This document shows positions 32,020 to 40,666 of a stretch of 64,000 nt of DNA, in pieces; the first letter of the stretch is position 1, and each line of letters opens with the position of its first letter. The position numbers were made by a program, and so were the translations under genes. The notes under the pieces were generated by a model that did not search any database, had not been told where the DNA came from, and saw only the letters and a program-made list of their open reading frames with translations. Source of the stretch: Neorhizobium vignae (GTDB lineage: Bacteria > Pseudomonadota > Alphaproteobacteria > Rhizobiales > Rhizobiaceae); contig NZ_JNNU01000004.1 of NCBI RefSeq assembly GCF_000732195.1, positions 1 through 64,000 of the forward strand. Reading direction: 5' to 3'.

Positions 32020-33051
32020 TCAGGCAGCCTCGCCGAATTCCCGGCGCATGATCTTGGCACCCTCGACCATCGCCTTCATCTTGCCGAAGGCGACCTCACG
32101 GGGCAGGTATTTCATGCCGCAATCGGGCGCGACGATAATGTTCTTCGCCTCCACATAGGGCAGCGCCCGGCGGATGCGGTCGGCGACCGTTTCCGGAGTC
32201 TCGATATTCATGTCGGAGAGGTCGATGACGCCGAGCATCAGCGTCTTGCCGGAAAGGCCGGTCAGCGTCGAGCAATCGAGGTTCGACTGTGCGGTTTCGA
32301 GCGATACCTGATGACAGGAACAGCCCGAAAGTTGGGTCAGGAAGGAATAACCTGACGGCCGCTCGTGGATGATGGCCGCATAACCGAAGCAGATGTGCAC
32401 GGCGGTCGTACCCTTGACGCCGTCAAGCGCCCGGTTGAGTGCGGCAAGGCCGTATTGCTCGGCCTTCTGCGGGCGGGCCTGCATGTATGGCTCGTCGATC
32501 TGCACTACGTCGGCACCGGCGGCGAAGAGATCGCGGATTTCGGCATTCACCGCGTCGGCATAATCGTAGACGGCTTCCTCTTCCGACTTGTAGAAATCGT
32601 TCTGGGCCTGCTGCGACATGGTGAAGGGGCCGGGAACGGTGATCTTGATCTTGCGGTCCGTGTGGCTGCGCAGGAATTTCACGTCCTCGGCCTCGACTGC
32701 GTGCTTGCGGCGGATCTTGCCGGTAATCCGTGGCACGGGGTTCGGGTGGCCGGAACGATCGAGCGCCGAGCCCGGATTGTCGAGATCGACGCCTTCGAGC
32801 GCGGTCGCAAAGCGGTTCGAATAACTTTCGCGGCGGATTTCTCCATCGGTGATGATGTCGAGGCCAGCTTCCTCCTGCGCCTTGATCGCCATGATCGTCG
32901 CGTCATTCTGCGCTTCGGCGAGGTATTCCTGAGGGATGCGCCAGAGTTCCCTGGCACGGACGCGCGGCGGGAAACGGCCCGCAAGCTTGGCGCGGTCGAT
33001 CAGCCATTCCGGCTGTGGATAACTGCCGACAAGGGTCGTTGGAAAAAGCAC
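32020..33051 (-). CDS. MetE C-terminal-domain-like methyltransferase
   Basis: The 343-residue protein corresponds to only the catalytic, zinc-binding half of cobalamin-independent methionine synthase. It starts TTLVGSYPQPEWLIDRAKLA and shows GLDIITDGEIRRESY, VPGPFTMSQQAQNDF, ADVVQIDEPYMQARP, the zinc-ligand segments VHICFGY (His and Cys) and IVAPDCGMKYLPREVA (Cys). Such short MetE-like proteins transfer methyl groups with varied donors and acceptors. Location beside ring-cleavage genes suggests a role with methyl groups released from methoxy-aromatics or a methylated intermediate; this is inferred. It is divergent from the aldolase-like gene at 33214. Confidence 0.85.
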   Translation of the reverse strand: MLFPTTLVGSYPQPEWLIDRAKLAGRFPPRVRARELWRIPQEYLAEAQNDATIMAIKAQEEAGLDIITDGEIRRESYSNRFATALEGVDLDNPGSALDRSGHPNPVPRITGKIRRKHAVEAEDVKFLRSHTDRKIKITVPGPFTMSQQAQNDFYKSEEEAVYDYADAVNAEIRDLFAAGADVVQIDEPYMQARPQKAEQYGLAALNRALDGVKGTTAVHICFGYAAIIHERPSGYSFLTQLSGCSCHQVSLETAQSNLDCSTLTGLSGKTLMLGVIDLSDMNIETPETVADRIRRALPYVEAKNIIVAPDCGMKYLPREVAFGKMKAMVEGAKIMRREFGEAA

Positions 33052-33213
33052 TGTCTCATCCTCCCATGTGTCAGTGTTGAAAGACGTTATACCTCGACAG
33101 ACGGCGGTCGTGTCAATGACGGCGGGGCGTTAGTTCCTTGACGAACGAGAAGTCGCGACCGAATATCGCCCGCCGTCTGCGAAGGCGTCATTCAAGAATC
33201 CCAAGGAGAATTC

Positions 33214-33918
33214 ATGCCGCTGGACCCCAAGATCATCGAGACGCTGAAAGGCGTCTCCACCGCCACGCTGACCACGGTGCTTTTGAAGAAGGGCCTGCGC
33301 AATGTCTGGATGCGCGGCACCAAGCCGCTGAAGCCGGGCCAGGGCCGCATCGTCGGACCGGCCTTCACACTGCGTTTCGTGCCCGCCCGCGAGGATCTCG
33401 CGACGCCGGAAAGCTGGGCCTCGCCGATCTCCACCCGCGCGGCGATCGAGGCGATGCCGGAAGGCTGCGTCGCGGTCGCGGGTGCGCTCGGCGTCACCGA
33501 TGCCGGCATTTTTGGCGATATTCTGTGCTACCGCATGGCCAAGCGCGGCGTGGCAGGGCTTGTGACCGATGGTGTGATGCGTGACGCTGAAGGCGTGCTC
33601 GGCAGCGGCATGAAGGTCTGGTGCGACGGCATCGCTGCCCCGCCTTCGGTCGCCGGCCTCACCTTCGTCGGCTGGCAGGAGCCGATCTCCTGCGGCGGCG
33701 TTGCCGTTTTCCCGGATGATATCGTCGTGGTGGACGAGGACGGCGCAGTGCTGATCCCGGCCAAGCTGCTCGATGCGGTCCTCGCCGAGGCGCCGGAACA
33801 GGAACGCATGGAAGGCTGGATCATGACCGAAGTGGACCGCGGCGTGCCGCTTCCGGGCCTCTATCCGATGAATGCAGAAACGAAAGCCCGCTACCAGGCT
33901 TGGAAGGACGCCCAGTAA
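33214..33918 (+). CDS. RraA/CHA-aldolase family protein
   Basis: The 234-residue protein belongs to the RraA-like family that includes 4-carboxy-4-hydroxy-2-oxoadipate (CHA) aldolases, the last enzyme of the protocatechuate 4,5-cleavage pathway. Key segments are STATLTTVLLKKGLRNVWMR, GPAFTLRFVPA, VAGALGVTDAGIFGDILCYRM and the metal-binding GLVTDGVMRDAEGV; PDDIVVVDEDGAVLIP is also typical. Its stop overlaps the next ATG (TAATG), so it is co-translated with the DHDPS-family gene. CHA aldolase activity is plausible given ligAB nearby but related proteins have other substrates. Confidence 0.85.
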   Translation: MPLDPKIIETLKGVSTATLTTVLLKKGLRNVWMRGTKPLKPGQGRIVGPAFTLRFVPAREDLATPESWASPISTRAAIEAMPEGCVAVAGALGVTDAGIFGDILCYRMAKRGVAGLVTDGVMRDAEGVLGSGMKVWCDGIAAPPSVAGLTFVGWQEPISCGGVAVFPDDIVVVDEDGAVLIPAKLLDAVLAEAPEQERMEGWIMTEVDRGVPLPGLYPMNAETKARYQAWKDAQ

Positions 33919-34844
33919 TGACCTTCGGAATCGAATCCAAAGGCGTCTACGCCATCGCCACCACGCCGTTCTTCGAAGACGGATCGATCGATTTCAACTC
34001 CATCGATCGGTTGACGGATTTCTACGAGGAGAGCGGCTGCACCGGCATCACCATTCTCGGGATCATGGGCGAGGCGCCCAAGATGGAGCCGGACGAAAGC
34101 CGCGCCATCATCAAGCGCGTCGTCTCGCGGGCGAAGGTGCCGATCATCGTCGGCGTCTCGGCGCCCGGCTTTGCAGGCATGCGCTCGCTCGCCCGCGACG
34201 CGATGGACATGGGGGCCGCGGGCGTGATGATCGCCCCGACGCCGGCGCTGCGCACCGACGACCAGATCGTCAACTATTTCGCCGGCGCCGTCGAAGCGGT
34301 CGGCGAAGATGTGCCTTGGGTGCTGCAGGATTATCCGCTGACGCTGACCGTCGTCATGTCGCCGGGCGTGATCGCCAGGATCATCACCAACCACCCGTCC
34401 TGCCTGATGCTGAAGCACGAGGACTGGCCGGGGCTGGAAAAGGTCTCGAAGCTGCGCGCCATGCAGAAGGCCGGCGAACTGCGTCCGTTCTCGATCCTCT
34501 GTGGCAATGGTGGCATGTTCCTCGATTTCGAACCGGAACGCGGCGCGGACGGCGCGATGACCGGCTACGGTTTCCCCGACATGCTGACGGAACTGGTCAA
34601 CCTCTTCGCTGCCGGCAGGCGCGACGAGGCGCATGACCTGTTCGATGCGCATCTGCCGCTGATCCGCTACGAACAGCAGGCCGGCATCGGTCTTGCGATC
34701 CGCAAGCACGTGCTGAGACGGCGCGGCATCATTATATCGGATGCGCAGCGCAAGCCGGCGCAGATGCTCTCCGCGGCCGCTAAGGCCGAAGTTGACTATC
34801 TGCTCACTCGTCTCGCCAAGCACGACAAGCGCGCGGCGTTTTGA
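33918..34844 (+). CDS. Dihydrodipicolinate synthase/N-acetylneuraminate lyase family protein
   Basis: The 308-residue TIM-barrel enzyme belongs to the class I aldolases that use a Schiff-base Lys. The fold markers are YAIATTPFFEDGSIDFNSI, GITILGIMGEAPKMEPDE (replacing the usual GTTGE), VPIIVGVS, GAAGVMIAPTPA, the Tyr in LQDYPLTLTV and the Lys in CLMLKHEDWPG. It is translationally coupled to the RraA-like gene, so both probably act on one pathway, for example cleavage or dehydration of a 2-oxo acid. It is not expected to be the lysine-pathway DapA, given the altered GTTGE motif and catabolic context. Confidence 0.85.
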   Translation: MTFGIESKGVYAIATTPFFEDGSIDFNSIDRLTDFYEESGCTGITILGIMGEAPKMEPDESRAIIKRVVSRAKVPIIVGVSAPGFAGMRSLARDAMDMGAAGVMIAPTPALRTDDQIVNYFAGAVEAVGEDVPWVLQDYPLTLTVVMSPGVIARIITNHPSCLMLKHEDWPGLEKVSKLRAMQKAGELRPFSILCGNGGMFLDFEPERGADGAMTGYGFPDMLTELVNLFAAGRRDEAHDLFDAHLPLIRYEQQAGIGLAIRKHVLRRRGIIISDAQRKPAQMLSAAAKAEVDYLLTRLAKHDKRAAF

Positions 34845-34862
34845 GGCGGCAAGCTCCTGGCC

Positions 34863-35978
34863 TCATCGCGAGGCCAGGCGCGCCACCCTTCCCGCGATCG
34901 CCAAGGAGGCGGTGAGGCCAGGGCTTTCAATACCGTAGAGCGCGGCATAGGCCGGGTGCCCGGTCGCTTCAGGCCCCTGAATGACAAAGTCGCCGGCCCC
35001 TCCCCCGTTCGGACCGGCCACTTTCGGTCGCATGCCCGAATAGGCAGGCTGCAGTGCGCCGTCCGGCAGATTTGGCCAGTAGCGACGGATCGCTCCATAG
35101 AATTTTTCAGCGCGGTGGGGATCGACGTCGTAATCGATTGTCTCGACCCATTCGACATCCGGGCCGAACCGTGCCTGGCCGGCGAGATCGAGGGTCAGGT
35201 GGACTCCGAGCCCGCCGGTCTCCGGGACCGGGTAGATCAGCCGTTCCGCCGGCGCGCGGCCGGTCAATGAGAAGTAACAGCCTTTTGCGTAGTGGCGCTC
35301 GGGAATCGTTTTGCAGTCGAGGCCGAGCATGCCCTCGGAGATCGTCCAGGCACTCAGCCCGGCTGCATTTACCACCAGTTTCGCCTCGATCTCCACGGGA
35401 TCGCGACCACCGATCGAAAGCCGCACGGCATCGGCCAGAAGCTCGCCACCAAGGACGGGCGAATTCAGCACGACGCTGCCGCCATGGGCTTCGATGTCGG
35501 CAATATAGGCTTCCATCAGCCGATGGCTGTCGATGATGCCGGTCGAAGGGGAGACGAGCGCGGCAAAACCGGCGATGTGCGGCTCGAGGCAGGCAAGTTC
35601 GGCGCTGTCGATCAGCCGGCAATCGTCGACACCGTTGGCTTCCGCCTGTTTCAGCAGTTTTTCGAGATAGGCGACTTCGGCCTCGTTCGACGCGACGACC
35701 AGCTTTCCGCATCGCTTGTGCGGGATGTGGCGGTCTCGGCAGTAGTCGTAGAGCTTCTGTCTGCCGGCGACGCAGAGTTCGGCCTTCAGGCTGCCGGTCG
35801 GGTAGTAGAGCCCGGCATGGATGACCTCGCTGTTGCGGGAAGAGGTAATGCAGCCAGTCATCGGCTCGGCTTCGAGAACCACGACGTCGCGGCCAGCCAT
35901 CGCCAGTTCGCGGCCGACTGCAAGCCCTACCACGCCGCCGCCGATGACGACGCAGTCGAGCGCCAGCACCTCACTCAT
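34863..35978 (-). CDS. FAD-dependent oxidoreductase, L-2-hydroxyglutarate oxidase-like
   Basis: The 371-residue protein is a DAO/LhgO-type flavoenzyme: dinucleotide-binding VIGGGVVGLAVGRELAMAG, an acidic strand end (VVVLEAEP), SSRNSEVIHAGLYYPTGSLK, which is typical of 2-hydroxyglutarate oxidase-like enzymes, PSTGIIDSHRLMEAYI, AKLVVNAAGLSAW, and a C-terminal PGLTASLAIAGRVARL. It likely oxidises a 2-hydroxy acid, passing electrons to oxygen or the quinone pool. It is convergent with the DHDPS-family gene and divergent from the 2-hydroxyacid dehydrogenase gene. Confidence 0.85.
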   Translation of the reverse strand: MSEVLALDCVVIGGGVVGLAVGRELAMAGRDVVVLEAEPMTGCITSSRNSEVIHAGLYYPTGSLKAELCVAGRQKLYDYCRDRHIPHKRCGKLVVASNEAEVAYLEKLLKQAEANGVDDCRLIDSAELACLEPHIAGFAALVSPSTGIIDSHRLMEAYIADIEAHGGSVVLNSPVLGGELLADAVRLSIGGRDPVEIEAKLVVNAAGLSAWTISEGMLGLDCKTIPERHYAKGCYFSLTGRAPAERLIYPVPETGGLGVHLTLDLAGQARFGPDVEWVETIDYDVDPHRAEKFYGAIRRYWPNLPDGALQPAYSGMRPKVAGPNGGGAGDFVIQGPEATGHPAYAALYGIESPGLTASLAIAGRVARLASR

Positions 35979-36105
35979 GACATTCTCCGCACTTTGGCCT
36001 TCCGGATGACAGGCGGGATGATATACGAGAAATCCATCGCGGCCAGCGCTTCAGCCGCCGTGAGTTCGATTGGGAGGAGTTTCGAATCATGCAGGAATTT
36101 TCGCG

Positions 36106-37056
36106 ATGAAGGTCGTGTTTCTGGACCGCGACACGATCGGCCCCTCGGTGACGATCACCCGGCCCGCCTTTGCGCATGAATGGGCGGAATACGGTAAGAC
36201 GGCGCCCGAGGACGTGGCTTCCCGCATCGCCGACGCGGATATCGTCATCACCAACAAGGCGCCGGTGCGCGAACAGTCAATCGCCGGTGCGCCGAAATTA
36301 AAGATGATCGCGGTCGCCGCAACCGGTTACGACGTGATCGATCTTGCCTTTGCCAAGGAGCGTGGCATCACCGTCTCCAACGTGCGCGGGTATGCGGTCA
36401 ATACCGTCCCGGAGCATACGTTCGGCCTGATCTTTGCCCTCCGCCGCTCGATCGTCGGCTTCCGCCAGGACGTGATCGCCGGCGAATGGCAGCGCGCCAA
36501 CCAGTTCTGCTTCTTCAACCACCCGATCAAGGATCTGGCCGGTTCGACACTCGGAATTTTCGGGCGCGGCACGCTCGGCAAGTCGGTGGCGAAGATCGCC
36601 GAAGCTTTTGGCATGAAGGTGATCTTCGCGGCCCGGAAAGATGCGGACGAGGTCGAGCCCGGCTACACCGCCTTCGACGAGGTGCTGGAAACGTCGGACA
36701 TCATCACCTTCCACATGCCGCTGACGCCCGCGACCCGCAACCTCATCGGCTTGCCCGAGTTCCGAAAGATGAAGCGGCATCCGCTGATCATCAACACCGC
36801 CCGCGGCGGGCTGGTGAACGAGGCGGATCTGGTGACAGCGCTCGACGAAGGCCTGATCGGCGGCGCCGGTTTCGACGTGCTGACCAAGGAACCGCCGGCA
36901 CCGGACAATCCGCTGCTGACCATCCTGGAACGGCCGAACTTCATCCTCACCCCGCATGTCGCCTGGGCGAGCGACGAGGCGATGCAGACGCTCTGGGCAC
37001 AGGTGATCAGCCATGTCGAGAATTTTGAAAAGGGTTCGCCGTCCAACGTACTGTGA
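36106..37056 (+). CDS. D-isomer-specific 2-hydroxyacid dehydrogenase
   Basis: The 316-residue NAD(P)-dependent enzyme interconverts a 2-oxo acid and a D-2-hydroxy acid. The family landmarks are KLKMIAVAATGYDVIDL, NTVPEHTFGLIFALRR, the nucleotide-binding GIFGRGTLGKSVAKIAEAFG, the catalytic Arg in IINTARGGLVNEADL, the Glu in DVLTKEPPAPDNPLL and the His in LTPHVAWAS. It most resembles glycerate/hydroxypyruvate reductases. The ATG at 36106 has AGGA about 10 nt upstream. It precedes a GNAT gene by 24 bp and is divergent from the LhgO-like oxidase, suggesting hydroxy-acid handling. Confidence 0.9.
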   Translation: MKVVFLDRDTIGPSVTITRPAFAHEWAEYGKTAPEDVASRIADADIVITNKAPVREQSIAGAPKLKMIAVAATGYDVIDLAFAKERGITVSNVRGYAVNTVPEHTFGLIFALRRSIVGFRQDVIAGEWQRANQFCFFNHPIKDLAGSTLGIFGRGTLGKSVAKIAEAFGMKVIFAARKDADEVEPGYTAFDEVLETSDIITFHMPLTPATRNLIGLPEFRKMKRHPLIINTARGGLVNEADLVTALDEGLIGGAGFDVLTKEPPAPDNPLLTILERPNFILTPHVAWASDEAMQTLWAQVISHVENFEKGSPSNVL

Positions 37057-37080
37057 GGCGACAAGGTCGGGAGAGAGGTC

Positions 37081-37920
37081 ATGACATCCGCCATTTCCTA
37101 TCGCCGCCTGTCGGAATGCAGCCTGGAAGATGCGGCTGAGGGCTTCACCGCCGGTTTTTCCGGCTATGTGGTGCCGATGAACGTGACGGTCCCGTCGCTG
37201 CAGTTGCGCATCGAACGCGATCATGTCGATCCCGACGAGAGCTTCGTCTATTTCGACGGCGAAAAACCGGCGGGCATTCTGCTGATCGGCCGGCGGGGTG
37301 ATCTTTCGCGGGTCGGCGCGATCGGCATCGGGCCGACGATTCGCGGCCGCGGTTTCGGGCGCAGCGTGATGCTGGATGCCATCGAGGCGGCGAAGGCGCG
37401 CGGCGACCGGAAACTCATCCTCGAAGTGATCAACACCAATGAGCGGGCGCGCGATCTCTATCTGTCGCTCGGATTTGTCATCACGCGAAAACTGGTCGGC
37501 TTCGGGCGCAGCCGCAAGCTTGCCGCGCCGGATGTGGCGCCGGGCGAGGAATGCAATCTCGGGAAGGCTGCCGGAATGCTCGCAAGGTTCGCCGATACCG
37601 ATCTCACATGGCAAACGGATCCCCGGAGTTTCGAGACGGCCGGACCACCGCTCAAGGGGTTCACGTTTGACGGCAAAGCCATTGCACTCCTGGATGATAC
37701 GGGCAGGCATGTCCGGCTTTACGGCCTCGCCGTCGACCCCGCCCATCGCCGCCAGGGGGTTGGCCGATCGCTGATCGATGCGCTCGCCGCCCGTTATCCA
37801 GGCCGCAGGCTGTTCATCATCGAGAACGTGCCGGAAGGCCTGATCGACCGCTTCATGCGGCGGATCGGCTGGCGGAAAAGCACTCTCACCCAGTCGGAGA
37901 TGGCGATCGATCTGGCCTAG
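37081..37920 (+). CDS. GNAT acetyltransferase with two GNAT-like halves
   Basis: The 279-residue protein has an N-terminal GNAT domain (RVGAIGIGPTIRGRGFGRSV as acetyl-CoA-binding motif A, then VINTNERARDLYLSLGFVIT) and a shorter C-terminal GNAT-like half (LYGLAVDPAHRRQGVGRSLI, about residues 222-241). Double-GNAT proteins acetylate amines or small peptides; the substrate is unknown. It lies 24 bp after the dehydrogenase gene in the same direction. Its stop overlaps the xth stop on the other strand by 4 bp. Confidence 0.85.
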   Translation: MTSAISYRRLSECSLEDAAEGFTAGFSGYVVPMNVTVPSLQLRIERDHVDPDESFVYFDGEKPAGILLIGRRGDLSRVGAIGIGPTIRGRGFGRSVMLDAIEAAKARGDRKLILEVINTNERARDLYLSLGFVITRKLVGFGRSRKLAAPDVAPGEECNLGKAAGMLARFADTDLTWQTDPRSFETAGPPLKGFTFDGKAIALLDDTGRHVRLYGLAVDPAHRRQGVGRSLIDALAARYPGRRLFIIENVPEGLIDRFMRRIGWRKSTLTQSEMAIDLA

Positions 37921-38690
37921 TCGCCGAGTTCGATCCAGGCCGGTGCATGGTCGCTGGCATGCTCGCGGCCGCGGACATGTCGATCGACGCCGGCTGCCTG
38001 CAACCGGTTCGCGACCGAAGGGCTGAGCAACAGGTGGTCGAGCCGCAGGCCGGCGTCTCGGTCCCAGGCATTCCGGAAATAATCCCAGAACGTATAGATG
38101 CGTTCGCCCGGGTGCAGCTTGCGGATCGCGTCGGTCCAGCCTTGTTCCTGCAGCCGGGAAAAGGCCTCTCGTACCTCCGGCCGGAACAGCGCGTCATCCC
38201 GCCATCGTTCCGGTTTGTAGACATCGAGATCGGTCGGCATGATATTGTAGTCGCCGGCAAGGACGATGGGGGCGCCAGTGTCCAGCAGCGCCTGGGCATG
38301 CGCCAGGAACCGCTCGTACCAGGCAAGCTTGTAGGAGAATTTCGGACCGGGAGCGGGATTGCCGTTCGGGGCGTAGAGGCATGCGACCAGCACGCCTTGC
38401 ACCGCCGCCTCGATATACCGGCTGTGAAGGTCCTCCGGATCGCCCGGCAGGCCACGGCGCGTTTCGATCGGATCGGCATCACGGGCAAGGATGGCGACGC
38501 CGTTCCAGCTCTTCTGGCCGTGCCAGACCGCGCCGTAGCCGGCCTTTTCGATTGCGTGTAGCGGGAATCTCTCCTGCGGCGCCTTCAGCTCCTGCAGGCA
38601 GACGACATCCGGCCGTGCCTCCTCGAGCCATTCGAGGAGCAGATCGAGGCGACCGTTGACGCCGTTCACATTGAAGGTCGCGATCTTCAT
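37917..38690 (-). CDS. xth: Exodeoxyribonuclease III
   Basis: The 257-residue enzyme is an AP endonuclease/3'-exonuclease of base-excision repair. Catalytic motifs are KIATFNVNGVNGRLD (Asn), VVCLQELKAPQERFP (metal-binding Glu), YAPNGNPAPGP (Tyr), LAGDYNIMPTDLDVY (Asp and Asn) and REHASDHAPAWIEL (Asp-His). Length is normal. It is convergent with the GNAT gene, sharing stop codon bases, and divergent from the acyl carrier protein gene. Confidence 0.95.
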   Translation of the reverse strand: MKIATFNVNGVNGRLDLLLEWLEEARPDVVCLQELKAPQERFPLHAIEKAGYGAVWHGQKSWNGVAILARDADPIETRRGLPGDPEDLHSRYIEAAVQGVLVACLYAPNGNPAPGPKFSYKLAWYERFLAHAQALLDTGAPIVLAGDYNIMPTDLDVYKPERWRDDALFRPEVREAFSRLQEQGWTDAIRKLHPGERIYTFWDYFRNAWDRDAGLRLDHLLLSPSVANRLQAAGVDRHVRGREHASDHAPAWIELGD

Positions 38691-38748
38691 GGAAGCATCA
38701 ACGTCGATGCCGGAATTTGGATGCAGTTAAGCTTATCAACAAAAGCGT

Positions 38749-38775
38749 TTTAGAAATTAGCAAAACATTCAGGGA
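38749..38775. promoter_or_regulatory. 27-bp motif shared with the chemoreceptor upstream region
   Basis: TTTAGAAATTA followed by gC.AAACA.T.AG.GA matches the sequence at 63708-63734 at 22 of 27 positions. It lies about 75 bp upstream of the acyl carrier protein start. It may be a binding site of a shared regulator or chance similarity in AT-rich DNA. Confidence 0.3.
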
Positions 38776-38847
38776 TAGCCCGGAAGATGCCTTTCAACCG
38801 ACCGCGCCTCATCCGCGCGGCAAATCTGTTTGCGGAGAGGGCCGGCG

Positions 38848-39102
38848 ATGGCGGGAGCATTCGAAAATAGCGTGCGTGAATTCATTGCGGAGAACTTCCT
38901 GTTCCGCGCCGACGCAGAGGTTTCGAACAACCAGTCGCTGCTCGAAAGCGGCGTGATCGATTCCACCGGCGTGCTCGAACTGATCGCCTTCCTGGAGCAG
39001 ACGTACGGCATCACCGTTGCCGACGAGGAGATCGTTCCGGAAAACCTCGACAGCATCGACAACATGACGAGCTACCTGTCGACCAAGCTGGCAGCGGCCT
39101 GA
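38848..39102 (+). CDS. Acyl carrier protein
   Basis: The 84-residue acidic helical protein is an ACP. The phosphopantetheine attachment Ser is in LLESGVIDSTGVLELIAFLE (DST in place of the usual DSL). The rest follows the four-helix plan, with VADEEIVPENLDSIDNMTSY in helix 3-4. The ATG at 38848 has GGAGAGG upstream. It is the first gene of a cassette with an acyl-AMP ligase 10 bp downstream and a NAD-synthase-like gene. It is not the fatty-acid-synthesis AcpP by sequence. Confidence 0.9.
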   Translation: MAGAFENSVREFIAENFLFRADAEVSNNQSLLESGVIDSTGVLELIAFLEQTYGITVADEEIVPENLDSIDNMTSYLSTKLAAA

Positions 39103-39112
39103 GGCTGCGCCG

Positions 39113-40666
39113 ATGCGCATGGAGGCCCGGCTCCGCGACAGCGCCAGACGCTTCGGCGACAAGTGCGCGCTCATCGCGGGCGGCGTCCGGCTGACCTATG
39201 CGGAACTCGACACCTTATCCGATCGGCTCGCCGCAAGCCTTGCCCGCGGCGGCATCAAGCCCGGTGACCGGGTGCTGATGGTGCTGGACAACGGCCATGA
39301 GGCGGTGGTCAGCTTCTTTGGTCTCTGGAAGGCGGGCGCTGTGCCTTGCCCGCTTTATCCGTCGATCAAGGCGGAAAAGCTCTCTCTTATTCTAAACAGC
39401 ACCGAGGCTTCCGTGGTGATCACCCACGACCGCCAGCGGGTAACTGTGGATGCGGCCATCGCCATGACGAAGAGGCAGCCGCTGACGATCGTCGTCCAGG
39501 CGGATGCCGGCGACGATCCCGGTTACAGGTTGCGGTTCGAAGATCTGATCCGCGGTGAGGTTTCTGTTCCGCTCAGGGAACTCGAAAACACCGAAGCGCT
39601 GGCGCTGCTGCTCCACACTTCCGGCTCCACCGGCCAGCCGAAGGGCGTGATGCTGACCCACGCCAATGTCGGCGCCGCCTGCGAAGCGATCGTCGCCTAT
39701 CTCGGCAACACGGCCGATGACGTCGTGCTCAGCGTCCTGCCGCTGTCCTTCGGCTACGGCATCACCCAGGTGGTGACGATGGTGATGGCCGGCGGCACGC
39801 TGGTACTCGAGAAGAGCTTCGCCTTTCCGCGAAAGATCCTCGAACGCCTGGCGGAAGTGAAGGCAACCGGGTTTCCGCTGGTGCCGCCGATGGCCGCTCT
39901 GATTACCGGCATGAAGGATCTGGAGCCTGGCTTCCTGCCGCATCTGCGCACTATTACCAGCGCCGCAGCGGCGATGCCGCCCGCTCTTTCCGAGCGGTTG
40001 CAGCAGCTTTTTCCCGACACCCGGCTTTTTCTGATGTACGGCCAGACCGAATGCCTGCGTGCCACCTATCTGCCGCCTGAAGAGGTTTCCCGCCGGCCGC
40101 TTTCCGTCGGCCGCGCCATTCCCGGCACCAGCGCCTTCGTGATCGACGAGGACGGACGCCCGGCTCCTCCGGGCACCATCGGTGAACTTGTCGTCGAGGG
40201 CCCGCATGTGATGTCCGGCTACTGGGACAACGGCCTGACCTCGGTACGCGCGCTTTCGCCGGTTGCGAGCGGCAGTCGGCTGCACACCGGGGATCTCTTC
40301 CAGGCAGATGCGGACGGCTTTCTCTATTTCGTCAGCCGGCGCGACGACATCATCAAGACGCGCGGCGAAAAGGTCAGCCCGCAGGAGGTCGAGCGCGCGC
40401 TCTATGCGATGCCGGGCATCAAGGAGGCGGCGGTTGGCGGCATCGACGACCCGATCTTCGGCCAGGTCGTCCGCGCCTATGTGGTGGTTGAGGACGGCGT
40501 AACGCTTGCCGAACGACAAATCATCCGCCACTGCGCCCAGTTGCTCGAAGACTACATGGTACCGAAAAGCGTCGAATTCCGCGACGCGCTGCCGCGCACC
40601 ACGACCGGCAAAATCCGGCTCGGCGCGGATGAAACTCACACTGTCACACAGGGGAATGTCGCATGA
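39113..40666 (+). CDS. AMP-dependent acyl-CoA/acyl-ACP ligase
   Basis: The 517-residue ANL-superfamily enzyme activates a carboxylic acid as an acyl-AMP and transfers it to a thiol. Motifs in order: LLHTSGSTGQPKGVMLTHAN (P-loop), FLMYGQTECLRATYLPPEE (A5), HTGDLFQADADGFLYFVSRRDDIIKTRGEKVSP (A7-A8, described here as separate parts), and the catalytic Lys in LPRTTTGKIRL near the C-terminus. It lies between an ACP gene and a NAD-synthase-like gene and overlaps the latter (ATGA), so it probably loads the adjacent ACP. Confidence 0.88.
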   Translation: MRMEARLRDSARRFGDKCALIAGGVRLTYAELDTLSDRLAASLARGGIKPGDRVLMVLDNGHEAVVSFFGLWKAGAVPCPLYPSIKAEKLSLILNSTEASVVITHDRQRVTVDAAIAMTKRQPLTIVVQADAGDDPGYRLRFEDLIRGEVSVPLRELENTEALALLLHTSGSTGQPKGVMLTHANVGAACEAIVAYLGNTADDVVLSVLPLSFGYGITQVVTMVMAGGTLVLEKSFAFPRKILERLAEVKATGFPLVPPMAALITGMKDLEPGFLPHLRTITSAAAAMPPALSERLQQLFPDTRLFLMYGQTECLRATYLPPEEVSRRPLSVGRAIPGTSAFVIDEDGRPAPPGTIGELVVEGPHVMSGYWDNGLTSVRALSPVASGSRLHTGDLFQADADGFLYFVSRRDDIIKTRGEKVSPQEVERALYAMPGIKEAAVGGIDDPIFGQVVRAYVVVEDGVTLAERQIIRHCAQLLEDYMVPKSVEFRDALPRTTTGKIRLGADETHTVTQGNVA

